Source: Herminiimonas sp.
Lineage (GTDB): Bacteria; Pseudomonadota; Gammaproteobacteria; Burkholderiales; Burkholderiaceae
DNA: 28,347 nt
Direction: 5' to 3'
NCBI GenBank assembly: GCA_014377155.1
Contig: JACMQD010000480.1
Coordinates: 1 to 28,347 of the forward strand
A program made the position numbers and the translations under genes. Numbering within the stretch: position 1 is the stretch's first letter; every line of letters starts with the position of its first letter. The notes under the pieces are model-generated. The model was given only the letters and a program-made list of their open reading frames with translations, was not told where the DNA came from and ran no database searches. This document shows, one piece after another, positions 14,054 through 24,000 of this stretch.

Positions 14054-15922
14054 TCAATTTCGCTTTTGTCGAACTTCTGCGAGTCGGTCGAAATCCGATG
14101 CGTGGTATCGGGCAAGGTTAGCCTCCTGGAACGACACTACCTGCAAATCACGCTCGACTAACCGACCGCGCGTAACCCGCAAGGTGCCGGTGGCGCCGTC
14201 CATCACCGGACGATTAAAGCGCACTTCTTCATTGAGCAGTAATACAGATAGTCGGCAGACGTCGACCCCGAGCCAGTACAGACGCAAGGTCACTGCGTCA
14301 CGAGAGATTGCTGGTGGAACCCGGGAGGCTTCCTTGCTCGCCCTCACCAGGGACGGACTGTCGACGAAATAGACATGCCGGCTTTTGTCCAGCTTGGCGG
14401 CCTCGGGCGACAAAGTATTTAAGGTCGACGTGCCGAACACATTCCAGCTAGCGGGCATCATATTGATGGCGGGCAGTGCATTGCGAAAATCGGCGGCCAC
14501 GAAAACCATGGTGCTGGCGGCGTTGCCGGTGGTAGTTGCGCGCGTGATAGCTGCAGCATCATTGGTGGAGACAGAAACTTTGACGGAGCGCTTGAGCTGC
14601 GTCCATTCCCTTGCAAAAGCTTCTGCCGAGCGAAGATCGAGTGGACTGCTGCCCCTGAGAACGATTGCTTCGGTAAATCCTTTGTCCCGCGCTGCGCGTG
14701 CGATCAGTTTGGCTTCGTGGGTGATCGGCAAGCCGAACTGGTACAGGTTGACCGGAACGGTCTCGGTATCGATGACGTTGAGGGCCACTGTCGGCACCGA
14801 CAGCAGCTTGCGCTTGGCCAGTATCTTCAACGCTGAACGCGGCAGCGGCCCGACGATGAGGATAGCGCCGTTGTCGACCGCGGTATTGTAGGCATTGATG
14901 GTAGACTCGGCCTTTTCATCGGTCTCATATAGCTTGACCGGGAAAGGTCCGGGGGTCTTGGCCTGGACAGACTGGAAACCTTCCCATACCGCGCGCGCGG
15001 AAGCCCCTAGTTCCTTGGATCGGGTAGGCAGGATCAGCGCCAGGTGGCGCATTCGCGCCTTGTCGGCATTGTTCAGATCGAGCAGGCGCTGGTCCAGGAT
15101 GACGTGGCTGGGGTAACGCTTGCGCCACGCCGCAATGGCCTTGGCCTTTGCGCGTCCCGGCGGCATGCCGTCTTTGGACAACAGCGCCAGATCGATCCAT
15201 CCGCGTTCTGCATTGTCGCCGGTCTGCTCCCGAAAAGATTTCAGCGCTGGCACCGATTGGACAGCGAGAAGCTGCCAGATCGATTCCTGATGCGCCGACA
15301 ACTCTCTGGTCGACGCCAGAAATTCTTCCGCCCGGATATGCGCATGAAGCGAGCGCAGCACATACGACTGTCCGGTGTCTAGTCCGGCACTTGCTTTGGT
15401 GCTGTCGCGCAGTGCAAGCGTGGGTTCGGAAAGGCGATATGCTTCGGCCATGGTCGACCAATACACGCCTTTTCCGGCGGAACCCAACTCGCGCAGACGC
15501 GTATCGGTCAAGCCTGTCATTGCCTTGAACACATTGCCATCGGCCAGCGCCAGTTGTGCGCCTAGCAGCGCCCCATACGCGCTCGATGGCGCCGAAGCCT
15601 TGAGTTTTTTCAGCATGTCGAGTGCGTTCGGAACGTCCTGCACCGAAAGATAGAGTTGCGCCGCATCGAAAAGATAACGCGCGCGGTCCGCTGCCATGGA
15701 TTGCCGATGAACGTCGACGAACGCATGTGCGGCGTCGATTACGCGACCGTCATCCTGAAGTTGCAGGGCATCCTCGACTGTACTCAACTTCTTTGGCACG
15801 GCGACCACTTGCACAGCCTGTTTAACCGGCGGTTGCGGGGTCGAACACGCCGACATCAGGAAGGCAAGCAGCAGCGCAATCGCAGCAGTACCTTTGGCGC
15901 GGCCGGACGGACGAATAGGCAT
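14054..15922 (-). CDS. LpoA-like lipoprotein (penicillin-binding protein activator family) inside the T6SS cluster
   Basis: A 622-residue predicted outer membrane lipoprotein with lipobox MSAC (Cys26). Residues about 48-285 are helical and TPR-like. From about 292 to 600 there is a periplasmic binding-protein fold with the LppC/LpoA signatures HLALILP, AILIVGPL, VPTVALN, YQFGLPITHEAKLIARAA and AEAFAREWTQL. E. coli LpoA has the same plan and activates peptidoglycan synthase PBP1A from the outer membrane. Start 15922 is preferred over ATG 15949 because GGAA lies 7 bases before it and the signal peptide begins there. Flanked by tssG (39 bases) and tagH (39 bases) on the same strand, it is part of the operon. 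A wall-synthesis role during T6SS assembly is inferred. Confidence 0.85.
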   Translation of the reverse strand: MPIRPSGRAKGTAAIALLLAFLMSACSTPQPPVKQAVQVVAVPKKLSTVEDALQLQDDGRVIDAAHAFVDVHRQSMAADRARYLFDAAQLYLSVQDVPNALDMLKKLKASAPSSAYGALLGAQLALADGNVFKAMTGLTDTRLRELGSAGKGVYWSTMAEAYRLSEPTLALRDSTKASAGLDTGQSYVLRSLHAHIRAEEFLASTRELSAHQESIWQLLAVQSVPALKSFREQTGDNAERGWIDLALLSKDGMPPGRAKAKAIAAWRKRYPSHVILDQRLLDLNNADKARMRHLALILPTRSKELGASARAVWEGFQSVQAKTPGPFPVKLYETDEKAESTINAYNTAVDNGAILIVGPLPRSALKILAKRKLLSVPTVALNVIDTETVPVNLYQFGLPITHEAKLIARAARDKGFTEAIVLRGSSPLDLRSAEAFAREWTQLKRSVKVSVSTNDAAAITRATTTGNAASTMVFVAADFRNALPAINMMPASWNVFGTSTLNTLSPEAAKLDKSRHVYFVDSPSLVRASKEASRVPPAISRDAVTLRLYWLGVDVCRLSVLLLNEEVRFNRPVMDGATGTLRVTRGRLVERDLQVVSFQEANLARYHASDFDRLAEVRQKRN

Positions 15923-15961
15923 GGTAATTTCCAGGTTGATCGGACGCATGGCCCGCTTTCG

Positions 15962-17029
15962 TTATAAATCGCAGCCGAGCACCAGATCGGCTGCGTCCAG
16001 TTCATTTCGATGCGTGTCTAGCCAGGATGTCCATCCCAGCTGCGCACCGCAGCCCAGACGCGCTGAAAAAACATCATTTTTTTGCAACACCAGACGGAGG
16101 TCGATCAGTAGTTCCAGTCCGAGATAGGTTCTGAGCCAGGCGGCAATCCGTGCGGCGCCCGCACAGCCGGGTAGTAAAGATTGGTAGCGCGCCAGCGACA
16201 TCGGCCCCATCGTGATGCGAACCTTGTGTTGGGCATCCAGCACCTGTTCACCGATGATCGCGGTCTCACCAAGGCGATTATTGCCCCGGGAGGACGCGAG
16301 ACGGGTTTGCTCGGAGCGCGCCAGCGCAATCCAGTGCGAAACAAACTCGACGATCGACACCGGTACCGAGAAGTAACTGGACAAAATGGCGGCAAGCCCT
16401 TCGGGATTGCGCGTCTGGCGCGCAAGATGCTGCGCATGGAACAGCTTGGCGTGATCCGAGATGTCATCACGCGCGCGCAGCGTCGACTGGCCATAGCCGA
16501 TCAAGCTGGCCGCATGTCTTGTAAACCGATCGTCATCCGGCCGATCCATGCTTACCGTGGACTGGGTATCGGCCCACGCCCGATAGAACAACAGGATCAA
16601 ACGGTGATGGAAGATATCGGCAAAGTGTGCGAGTGTCGGATCGTTAAATCGGCGCAGGCGGTCGCGCGCATATTCGGTCAGATGCAGCGGCATGGGGCCA
16701 TTTGGGCCGAACAGTCCGAAGCCCAGAATCGACAGCCGGGGGCGCGCCTCACCGGCTGCCTGTGTTATACCCGCAATGGTCGAGGCGGCAAATGCCAGTG
16801 ACGGCTCCTGTGCCAGCCGCACGGGCTCGAAATGGGGGCGCGGACTTCTCCCAAGCAGCGGCTTCGCGTCGTCGCGACTGTCGATCCAGCGCAGGACCGA
16901 AAACAGGTCTGCCTTGTGCGGATCCTCGAGCAGATGCTGCCAGAACGGCTCCGCGAAAAAAGTTGCGGTCGCCCGTTGATCCGGTGTGACCGAGCGCTGA
17001 TCTGTCGATGCAGGCAAGGTGTTCGTCAT
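15962..17029 (-). CDS. tssG: T6SS baseplate subunit TssG
   Basis: A 355-residue baseplate protein that binds two TssF copies in the wedge complex. The family signatures FSVLRWIDSR, RLSILGFGLFGPNGPMPLHLTEYAR and the HHRLILLFYRAW segment are all present, followed by the typical VPVSIVEFVSHWI. The open frame reaches 17062, but ATG 17029 overlaps the tssF stop by ATGA and starts just before the conserved N-terminus. I take that as the true start. The gene ends 39 bases before the LpoA-like gene. Confidence 0.96.
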   Translation of the reverse strand: MTNTLPASTDQRSVTPDQRATATFFAEPFWQHLLEDPHKADLFSVLRWIDSRDDAKPLLGRSPRPHFEPVRLAQEPSLAFAASTIAGITQAAGEARPRLSILGFGLFGPNGPMPLHLTEYARDRLRRFNDPTLAHFADIFHHRLILLFYRAWADTQSTVSMDRPDDDRFTRHAASLIGYGQSTLRARDDISDHAKLFHAQHLARQTRNPEGLAAILSSYFSVPVSIVEFVSHWIALARSEQTRLASSRGNNRLGETAIIGEQVLDAQHKVRITMGPMSLARYQSLLPGCAGAARIAAWLRTYLGLELLIDLRLVLQKNDVFSARLGCGAQLGWTSWLDTHRNELDAADLVLGCDL

Positions 17030-18906
17030 GCGATCGGCCTGTTTCCGATACGCGGTCGCCAACTTCCGATTACCCCCCGCTGCAAAGAACGCAAGGTCGT
17101 TTCGGTGAACACATTGACCGACACATGCCGCGCCAAAAACTGCTCCAGAATCGCGCCGAAAATATAGGGACTGCTACCGGCAAACAGCGATTCGTCGACG
17201 GTCAACTCGATACCGACGCCGCGTCCGAATACGATCGGCCCTCGCTGCGGAAGCCTTCGCGTGATGCCGCTCGATCGCATGCCCTGCAACGCACCGACCT
17301 GATGGCTTAGGGCCGAATCCGATAGCGCCGCGTAGAGGGATAACAGTTCGCGCAACGCCGTCGCACCGCCTGCCTGTTCGGCGTTATCGATGTCGGTGAG
17401 GGATAGGTAATTCAGGTTGAGATGACTGATCAGACGCCAAGTGATCGCCTCTTCGGCCATCGCTGGCGAGGGTGCCGACGGCCCCCTGACGATACGAATA
17501 CCGTCGATTGGCGCTGACGCTGTCAGGGCCAGGTCACGGTCGGAGCCAATCGGCATCAACAGAGGCAGATCGCGATTGGTGCACATGGTATCGACAGATA
17601 AATGGCGCATTCCACTTCGGTATGGTGCGTCGCGGCAGTCGACCAGCGACAGGAAGACCTCGCTGCCGATATAAGCAGTGCGGGTTCCGGCGCGCCTGGC
17701 GGAATCGGAAAGCACACGCGGTTCGCGGCGTGTGGAAAAGTAGGCTGCGCCGGACTGGGCCGCATTGTCGAAAGAAGAATAAAACGGACGGAATGTCTGG
17801 TCGCCCGTCGCGTCTTCGTGATGGCCGACGATACCGGTGACGGCATGCACTTCGAAGTCCAGCGGACGCGTACGGTCTACCACGATATGGTGGTCATGAT
17901 TGTCGGCGCCAAGCGCCAAGCGGTCGCCGCGCTTTGGAAAGAGGTTGACGACAGGCGTACAAAACAGCGCCAGTTGCTTTTGATCGACCAAATTCTCAAG
18001 CTTGCCGACCGGGCAGTCGAGCAGGATCGTCAAGTCGAGGATATCGCCACTGGCCTGTCGGACCATCGTTTGCAGGCCCTCCAACCGGAAAAACTGGTAC
18101 CGCGTCGAAAACGCAAAGTACTCGTGCAGCAAGCGGTAGCCCTGGAAGCTGCGAGTGTCATACGGCAGCATCGCTTGCTGCGCATCGAAGCCCTCTGGCT
18201 GGATAGAGCATGCATCGCGAAACTCGATCCAGCGAGACGGTCGCTCTGCGCTGGTGCCGGTGAAGCCGAGCGCATGCGCAAAGATGTGTTCATACAACTG
18301 CGACGCGATACCATCACTGCCCGACAGAAAAAAAGAAAGACTGTCGAGGTCGAGTGCGGCTAGCTTCGCGGCACCGATGGCTTTCAGTCGAATCCTGATC
18401 GCACCTTTGACGTCCCGCTCCAACGGTAGCGCGGCAAGTGGCAGATCGGCCGGCGCGCCGGTGCAGCTCACATCGACAATTTCCAGCGGCCACAGGGTAA
18501 GCGCATGTGCGGTTCGAAATTCACAGGCGGTCTGCTCACCTTTTGCCACGCCGCCCATCATCGAGGAATGCCTGGGAATCGTGAAGCCTGCGCCGACGCT
18601 GCCTTGCGGCATGCGTGGTTTGACCTGGGCTATGGCCATGGCAGGTGTGGGCGCCAGGTAATTGGGATATAAGATGTCGAGCAGTCGCTGTGAAAAACGC
18701 GGGAACTCGGCATCCATCTTGAGCTGGATGCGCGCCGTCAAGAAGCTGAAACCTTCCAGCAGTCGTTCGACATAGGGATCGGCGACATCGATCTCATGTA
18801 TTCCTAGACGGCCAGCGATCTTGGGATACTGTTGCGCGAATTCCTGGCCCATCTCGCGCAGGTAGGCGAGCTCGCTGTTGTAATACTGAAGCAGACGCGG
18901 GTTCAT
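17026..18906 (-). CDS. tssF: T6SS baseplate subunit TssF
   Basis: A 626-residue protein, the usual TssF size. The beginning NPRLLQYYNSELAYLREM followed by FAQQYPKIAGRL is diagnostic, as are DPYVERLLEGFSFLTARIQLKMD and the LYPNYLAPTPAMAI stretch. TssF and TssG form the gp6/gp7-like wedge of the T6SS baseplate and connect it to TssK. The gene overlaps tssE upstream and tssG downstream by ATGA, so the three baseplate proteins are probably made in a fixed ratio. Confidence 0.97.
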   Translation of the reverse strand: MNPRLLQYYNSELAYLREMGQEFAQQYPKIAGRLGIHEIDVADPYVERLLEGFSFLTARIQLKMDAEFPRFSQRLLDILYPNYLAPTPAMAIAQVKPRMPQGSVGAGFTIPRHSSMMGGVAKGEQTACEFRTAHALTLWPLEIVDVSCTGAPADLPLAALPLERDVKGAIRIRLKAIGAAKLAALDLDSLSFFLSGSDGIASQLYEHIFAHALGFTGTSAERPSRWIEFRDACSIQPEGFDAQQAMLPYDTRSFQGYRLLHEYFAFSTRYQFFRLEGLQTMVRQASGDILDLTILLDCPVGKLENLVDQKQLALFCTPVVNLFPKRGDRLALGADNHDHHIVVDRTRPLDFEVHAVTGIVGHHEDATGDQTFRPFYSSFDNAAQSGAAYFSTRREPRVLSDSARRAGTRTAYIGSEVFLSLVDCRDAPYRSGMRHLSVDTMCTNRDLPLLMPIGSDRDLALTASAPIDGIRIVRGPSAPSPAMAEEAITWRLISHLNLNYLSLTDIDNAEQAGGATALRELLSLYAALSDSALSHQVGALQGMRSSGITRRLPQRGPIVFGRGVGIELTVDESLFAGSSPYIFGAILEQFLARHVSVNVFTETTLRSLQRGVIGSWRPRIGNRPIA

Positions 18907-19445
18907 GTACCACTCACAGACTGGTCTTGTACCAACATTTCGCCGCTTTCCAGATCGAGATTGGTTCGCAAGAGAAGTTCAAGCGGATAGGGCTGCGCCC
19001 ACAGTTGGCAGCGAATCTGGAATGCCAGCACGTTGTGATGATTGATGAGGTCGTCGGTCGCCAGCGCGCTGACTTGCAACGTGTCTTTCAGGATTCTCGG
19101 CTCGAAATCCAGAATTGCGCGGCACATGTTCTGCTCCAGCACGGTCCAGTCGATTTCCGATACGCGCAGGCCCGACAAGGGGCGCATGCCGAAATTGACG
19201 ACCGATCGAATTGCGTGTGGATATTGATGGAGCGTTTGGTCGGTTTCGCCGTTGGCGGTATTGAGCAGCCATGCCAGGTCGCGCAAGACCGATTGCCGCA
19301 GTTCCGCGCGTGACATCGCGCGTCGGTTTGCCGACTCGACATCGCTGTGCGGTTCGTTATCGGTCAGGCGGTCCAACAGCGATGGCTGCAGACGTGCGGT
19401 AGCGCGCGGGTTGGTGGTTTTTGGCTGATGTGGACTGCGGGACAT
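18903..19445 (-). CDS. tssE: T6SS baseplate subunit TssE (gp25-like)
   Basis: A 180-residue protein of the GPW/gp25 family, homologous to phage T4 gp25, which starts sheath polymerisation at the baseplate. Visible features are LLDRLTDNEP near the N-terminus, RAELRQSVLRDLAWLLNT, SVVNFGMRPLSG, and a C-terminal strand region ending in QLWAQPYPLELLLRTNLDLESG. The N-terminal 20 residues are basic and probably flexible. It begins 12 bases after the tagJ stop and overlaps tssF by ATGA. Confidence 0.94.
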   Translation of the reverse strand: MSRSPHQPKTTNPRATARLQPSLLDRLTDNEPHSDVESANRRAMSRAELRQSVLRDLAWLLNTANGETDQTLHQYPHAIRSVVNFGMRPLSGLRVSEIDWTVLEQNMCRAILDFEPRILKDTLQVSALATDDLINHHNVLAFQIRCQLWAQPYPLELLLRTNLDLESGEMLVQDQSVSGT

Positions 19446-19457
19446 GGCTGCGCGCTG

Positions 19458-20267
19458 TTAGGCCGGTATATCGAAAAGGATGCGACGCACGTCGAGCAGC
19501 GCATGTTCGCCTTGGTCAGTAGCGAGCATGCGCTGGCCGCTGCCTGCAAAGCCGTCGCCGTCGAAGTCTATCCACCGTGTTGCGCGCGCCATCCGAACAT
19601 CGTCGTCCGCCGCTTCAGAACCTGGATAGCGGACAGGAATCAATGCCATCTGTTCGCCTTTTTCGATAAATGTCAGCCTTGCCGGCAGCCACACCAGATC
19701 GCGCAGATCCTGCGGCATGTCGAGTTCGATGCAACGAAGCTGACTGATCGCAATCCAGCAATAACGCGTACCGATAATGGCTTCGATAATTGGACCGAGC
19801 CGCGAATCGGCGTCGCAAAGCCAATCAAACCGTTGGCCATCGAGCGATCCGCCCGTGGCGGGCGCCTGTTCCAGCGCATTGTCACGCAGGCATCTGGCGC
19901 CGGCGCTATCGCCGGCTGCAAGCAGGTGCTGCGCCTCGATCATCATCGAAAGCCAAGAGGGCGGCACACCGATGATATGCGGCTTGCGCCTTCCGGTGAA
20001 AACTTCGGCACGGTCTCGCTCGCAATTCAGTGCTTCGCGATAGATCGTCGCCATCGACAACGCACCGGCATCGAGCTGTGCGCACAGCTGCAGTTGTGTC
20101 CGCGCACGCTCCCATTGCCCTGTCAGGCATAGCAGTTGAAACAGATAGACCCGTAAATCGGCCTTGCCGGGCTGCGTACGGATTGCAGCCTGGACCTTGT
20201 CGAGTCGCAGGGCGAGCGGGATCGCCGGGCATCGGATGCTATCGGGATTTGTAAGGGATAAGGTCAT
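19458..20267 (-). CDS. tagJ: T6SS accessory protein TagJ (ImpE family)
   Basis: A 269-residue protein of the ImpE/TagJ family. The N-terminal helical repeat holds LRVYLFQLLCLTGQWERARTQL, and the later segment ends with VRRILFDI. In P. aeruginosa TagJ binds the sheath protein TssB and can recruit the ClpV ATPase, but it is not essential in all systems. The frame is open upstream to 20444, but ATG 20267 overlaps the tagF stop by ATGA and begins the conserved part. It should not be read as TssA, which has a different ImpA domain and is not seen in this window. Confidence 0.88.
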   Translation of the reverse strand: MTLSLTNPDSIRCPAIPLALRLDKVQAAIRTQPGKADLRVYLFQLLCLTGQWERARTQLQLCAQLDAGALSMATIYREALNCERDRAEVFTGRRKPHIIGVPPSWLSMMIEAQHLLAAGDSAGARCLRDNALEQAPATGGSLDGQRFDWLCDADSRLGPIIEAIIGTRYCWIAISQLRCIELDMPQDLRDLVWLPARLTFIEKGEQMALIPVRYPGSEAADDDVRMARATRWIDFDGDGFAGSGQRMLATDQGEHALLDVRRILFDIPA

Positions 20268-21046
20268 TTTTTCCAGTCTGTATGCCGTGCGTGAAGTGCG
20301 GTTTGGGAAAACAGAGCATTGAACAAGGTCTTGTTGAGGCCGCCGCTGTGGGTCATTGCACGCATGGGTCCGCCGCCCGACTGGTTGCACCACCAATAGC
20401 TGGTACAGCCCATCGTCACGTTCGATATCTGCAAGCGCGGCCACGGGACCGGTGATGGGGACCGTGCCGATAGCCCCGCATTTTGATTGTTTTCGCAGTC
20501 GGCATTGAGTACGCTGAAAATGTCGCCGCTGCAGGTGGATGTGCTAGAGCCTGTTGCGGAATCGTCAATCGCCGGGATGCGGTTATCAGCAGCGGCAAAT
20601 AGCTGCTCGAGCTGATCGATATTGGGATTTCGATGTGTCAGGTCGGCGATGATCGACTCGTGATCGGCATACAGGCCAGAAAGCTGCTCAAGGCAAATGT
20701 TTTGCTGCGCAGGTAGATCCGACTGTCTGAAGATCGTGAACGGGAATTGGCGACCGACGCGGTCGCTGCTGGGTGCGATGGTACCGATCATCGTTTGGCC
20801 GCATACCGCCGGTGGCAGCACAAAATTCCATGTCGCCGCGCGACGCACGTGGATAGACTGCGGTCCATGGGCAGGCGCTGCAATTGCAGGCGACAGCAAT
20901 GTCGCTTCATAGAGGCAGGTGCGCAACCAATTATCCCAGATGAAAATCGTCTGCTGGGGCACGCGCCGGCTGACAAAATCACCGGCGCTCGGGATCTTTC
21001 CATAGAAACCGGCAACCGAACCGAAATACTCGGATCGGGCATTCAT
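20264..21046 (-). CDS. tagF: T6SS-associated protein TagF (ImpM family)
   Basis: A 260-residue cytoplasmic protein. GFYGKIPSAGDFVSRR, IFIWDNWLRTCL and the later GRQFPFTI are hallmarks of TagF/ImpM. In P. aeruginosa and Agrobacterium TagF represses T6SS activity post-translationally, partly through the FHA protein, so here it belongs to the same control layer as the kinase, phosphatase and TagH. Start 21046 is preferred to 21061 because it overlaps the tssM stop by ATGA. The C-terminal third is less conserved, with a Ser/Thr-rich piece near residues 160-180. Confidence 0.9.
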   Translation of the reverse strand: MNARSEYFGSVAGFYGKIPSAGDFVSRRVPQQTIFIWDNWLRTCLYEATLLSPAIAAPAHGPQSIHVRRAATWNFVLPPAVCGQTMIGTIAPSSDRVGRQFPFTIFRQSDLPAQQNICLEQLSGLYADHESIIADLTHRNPNIDQLEQLFAAADNRIPAIDDSATGSSTSTCSGDIFSVLNADCENNQNAGLSARSPSPVPWPRLQISNVTMGCTSYWWCNQSGGGPMRAMTHSGGLNKTLFNALFSQTALHARHTDWKK

Positions 21047-24000
21047 AGGCTGGAGGGGCACTTGAAATCCATCAGCTCGCGCAACTGGAAGGGGTTGTAA
21101 ACACTATTGGTGGTGATTTCAAACTCAATTTTTCTTCCTTCGACATTGAGTAGTGCAAAAAACCGCTCGGGAACCGCCGTCGCGCGGATCTGCGCCCGGT
21201 CGAACAATCTGTGCAAGGCCCATGGTCCGTCACCGGCGTACCCGGTACCGCCGGTGATCTGGGGGGTAAGCTGGATGCGTACCTGTTGACCGCCACGCGG
21301 CCCCGGCCAGGTAATAGGCGTCGGAACCTGCGGTCCGTGTGCATACTTCAGCAATTGACCGTCGACATCGAGTGTCATTTGCGTGATTGACGTGTCCATC
21401 TCCGCTGGTTTTATTTCCAGTTTCAGAGTCGGCATGCGGCCGCCATGGCGGAAATACACGTCTCGGATCACCGCTGCACGCTGGAACGCAACCAGTCCGC
21501 CGCTGCCACCGATTACGGACCCGTCGATGCCCTTCTTGAAGCTCCATGGCTTGGTCGACAGATCCACCATCGTGCTCAGGTTTTTTTGGAAGAATTCATC
21601 CATCAAGCCACCGGGCGCGAACATCCTGGCAAAATCGTCGGCAGTCACATCCTTGGCTGATTCGCTGGCAAACGGATAGCGGTTGCCCAGCGCCTTGCGG
21701 CAAAACTGGCCAACCGTTGCGTCGAGCGTGGCGTCGAGTCCGGTAATGACCACACCGGATATTTGGGCCGAGCCGTTGGTGGCCAGTTCGGTCAGCATGT
21801 CGCGCATCGGCGACGGCAGGCGCGCGGCATCCGCCCGCATCCTGGTGATGACGTCGGTAGCCGGTGGCGCAACGCCAGCCTTGAGTGCGGCATCGGTGGC
21901 GCTTAGTGCAATGTAGAGTTCATTGACCAGCTGCAGCGTCGCGTCGATCGGTGCCGCACCGCCGGTGTTTCCCTGGGCCAGTTTGCGTAGTGATTCGAAG
22001 CGGGTGTCGACCATCAGTTCGGGTCGCTTTTGCGACACCTGCGTCACTGGCGTGCTGGAACCGATCACTTTTTCAAGATCGTCCTTGTAGGCCTTGATGC
22101 GGTCGCTGGCCTTGTCAGCAAGTGATGGCGTTTTCTCGGTTTCTCTTACGAGTGTTGTTTCTTTGGAGGCGGCGCGAATGAACGACGACAATGGTGAGTC
22201 GGGAGCCGACAGTATCCGCGCCGACTCGATGCTTTTTTGTAACGATGCCACGCGAATCAGGCGTACATCTGCCAGGAATTCTTCCCAGATCTTGATGTAA
22301 TCTGCCAGGTAAAGTCGCCGCACAGCATTGCCAAGGTCATTGTTGACAACGTCGTTCATCTTTTTTCTGGCGGTATTTGCCGACGTTATGACGTTTCCGA
22401 TTACCCACGACTCCTGGTCGCCAAGCGATGTCGCCACACTACTAACCTGCTTGTTGAACAGGTCGTGATAGCCGCTGTAAGTGAACAAGCCCGGCACGCC
22501 GCGCGTGAGTGCCTGTCCGCTGGGCCGGTAGAATACGAGCAAGGCTTGTGAACCGGCGGCTGCAGCAACCGTGAAATCGGGCGGCTCCTTGCCATTGAGG
22601 AGGCGCTTGATGCGGCTGTACACCCGTTGAGCGGGCGTGAATTGCTGCAACCGATCGCGCACCCGAGTTACCAGTGCATCGTCCTTCGGAAAGGGCGACG
22701 CCACTATGCGCCCTTCCAGCAAGCTCGACAGATGGCCATCCAGCGATTCCAGGGTCGCTTTAGACGTATCCGGCGGTAGGTGCTTGCGCAAGCTGATCAA
22801 TACCCACTGCTTGAGCCCATCGCTATTGAAGCGCGCCGGTTCATGCAGCATCAGGTACGCCTTGAGGGCTTCGAACGAATACTCGAGATTGTCGGCGGGC
22901 GCCTGTTGCAAGTCGCGTTCGACGCCTCGTGCGATCGCCGGCAGCAGCGCATCTTCAAGCATGCGTTGGTAGACCGCATTGCCCGACGATGCGATCTTGG
23001 CGCCCTGAAACAGGCCGAATCGGTACGAATAGGGCGCTGCACCAACGACGAACGCGTCGTTGTCGGCAAGATCTCGCGCATCGTCGAGTATCGGCATGAG
23101 CTTCAGAATGTCATCGATCTCACGCCGCGAACCGGCGTCGAGCACTTTTGACAGGGCGACGATCCTTGCCTGAACCGTATCGATGAACGTGCGGTTATTG
23201 GCAAAGCTGATTGTCCACGCGGCAAGCGTGGCCACGAGCAGGAGTATGACCCCCGAATAGCCGGCGTAGCGCAGAATCCGTGTATTGCGTTCCCATTGGA
23301 AATTGCGCGCCGCCAAGTAGCATTCCGGGAAAATGACATTTTGCAGCAAGCACTGCAGGAAATAACTTTTGCCTGTGCCCGCCCTGGCGGCTACATGCGG
23401 CCGGCTGTTGGTCTTGAATTTCCTTTGCATGGCGCCTAGCACGCGATCGAGCGGCGCGCCTTCCTGGGTGCCGCTGGTAAAATAGATGCCACGCAAAAGT
23501 GGCGCTTCCTCGAACCTTGATGCACTGAAAACCGGTTCGATCATTTGTTCCAGCACATCCTGCAATCCCGCCAACTGCTGCGGCATCGAATACATCAATG
23601 CGCGTTTGATCAAGTCCTGTTCTGCCAGCAGCGCCTCCGGCAAGCCGGCATTGATGCGATTGAGCAGTAGCGCGAATTCGGTTTGGACCCATGGCGCGAA
23701 ATCTGGCGCGGCATGTAGACCGTCGTCATAGGGCGCGGTAAATCCCCACACCTGATCGCGTTCGTCCTTCGATAGACGAGAAAAATACTCGTTGAAGCCC
23801 GCCAGCAGATCAGTCTTGGTCACCAATACATAAACGGGAAAATTAATTCCCAGAATGGCGTGTAACTCCGCCAAGCGCTTTTTCAGCGACACGGCATGCG
23901 CATGGCGTTCCGGTGCGGACATTGTCAAAAGATCGGACACGCTGATGGTCATCATCACGCCGTTAATGGGCTGCCTGGGTCGGAATTTGCGCAGCAGGGC

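Noticed and set aside
17602..18363. 253-aa + strand frame inside tssF
   Set aside because: Antisense shadow caused by codon bias; tssF is complete and conserved on the other strand.
19458..20267. Reading the ImpE-type protein as TssA
   Set aside because: It lacks the ImpA N-terminal domain and has ImpE/TagJ signatures; TssA is a different family.
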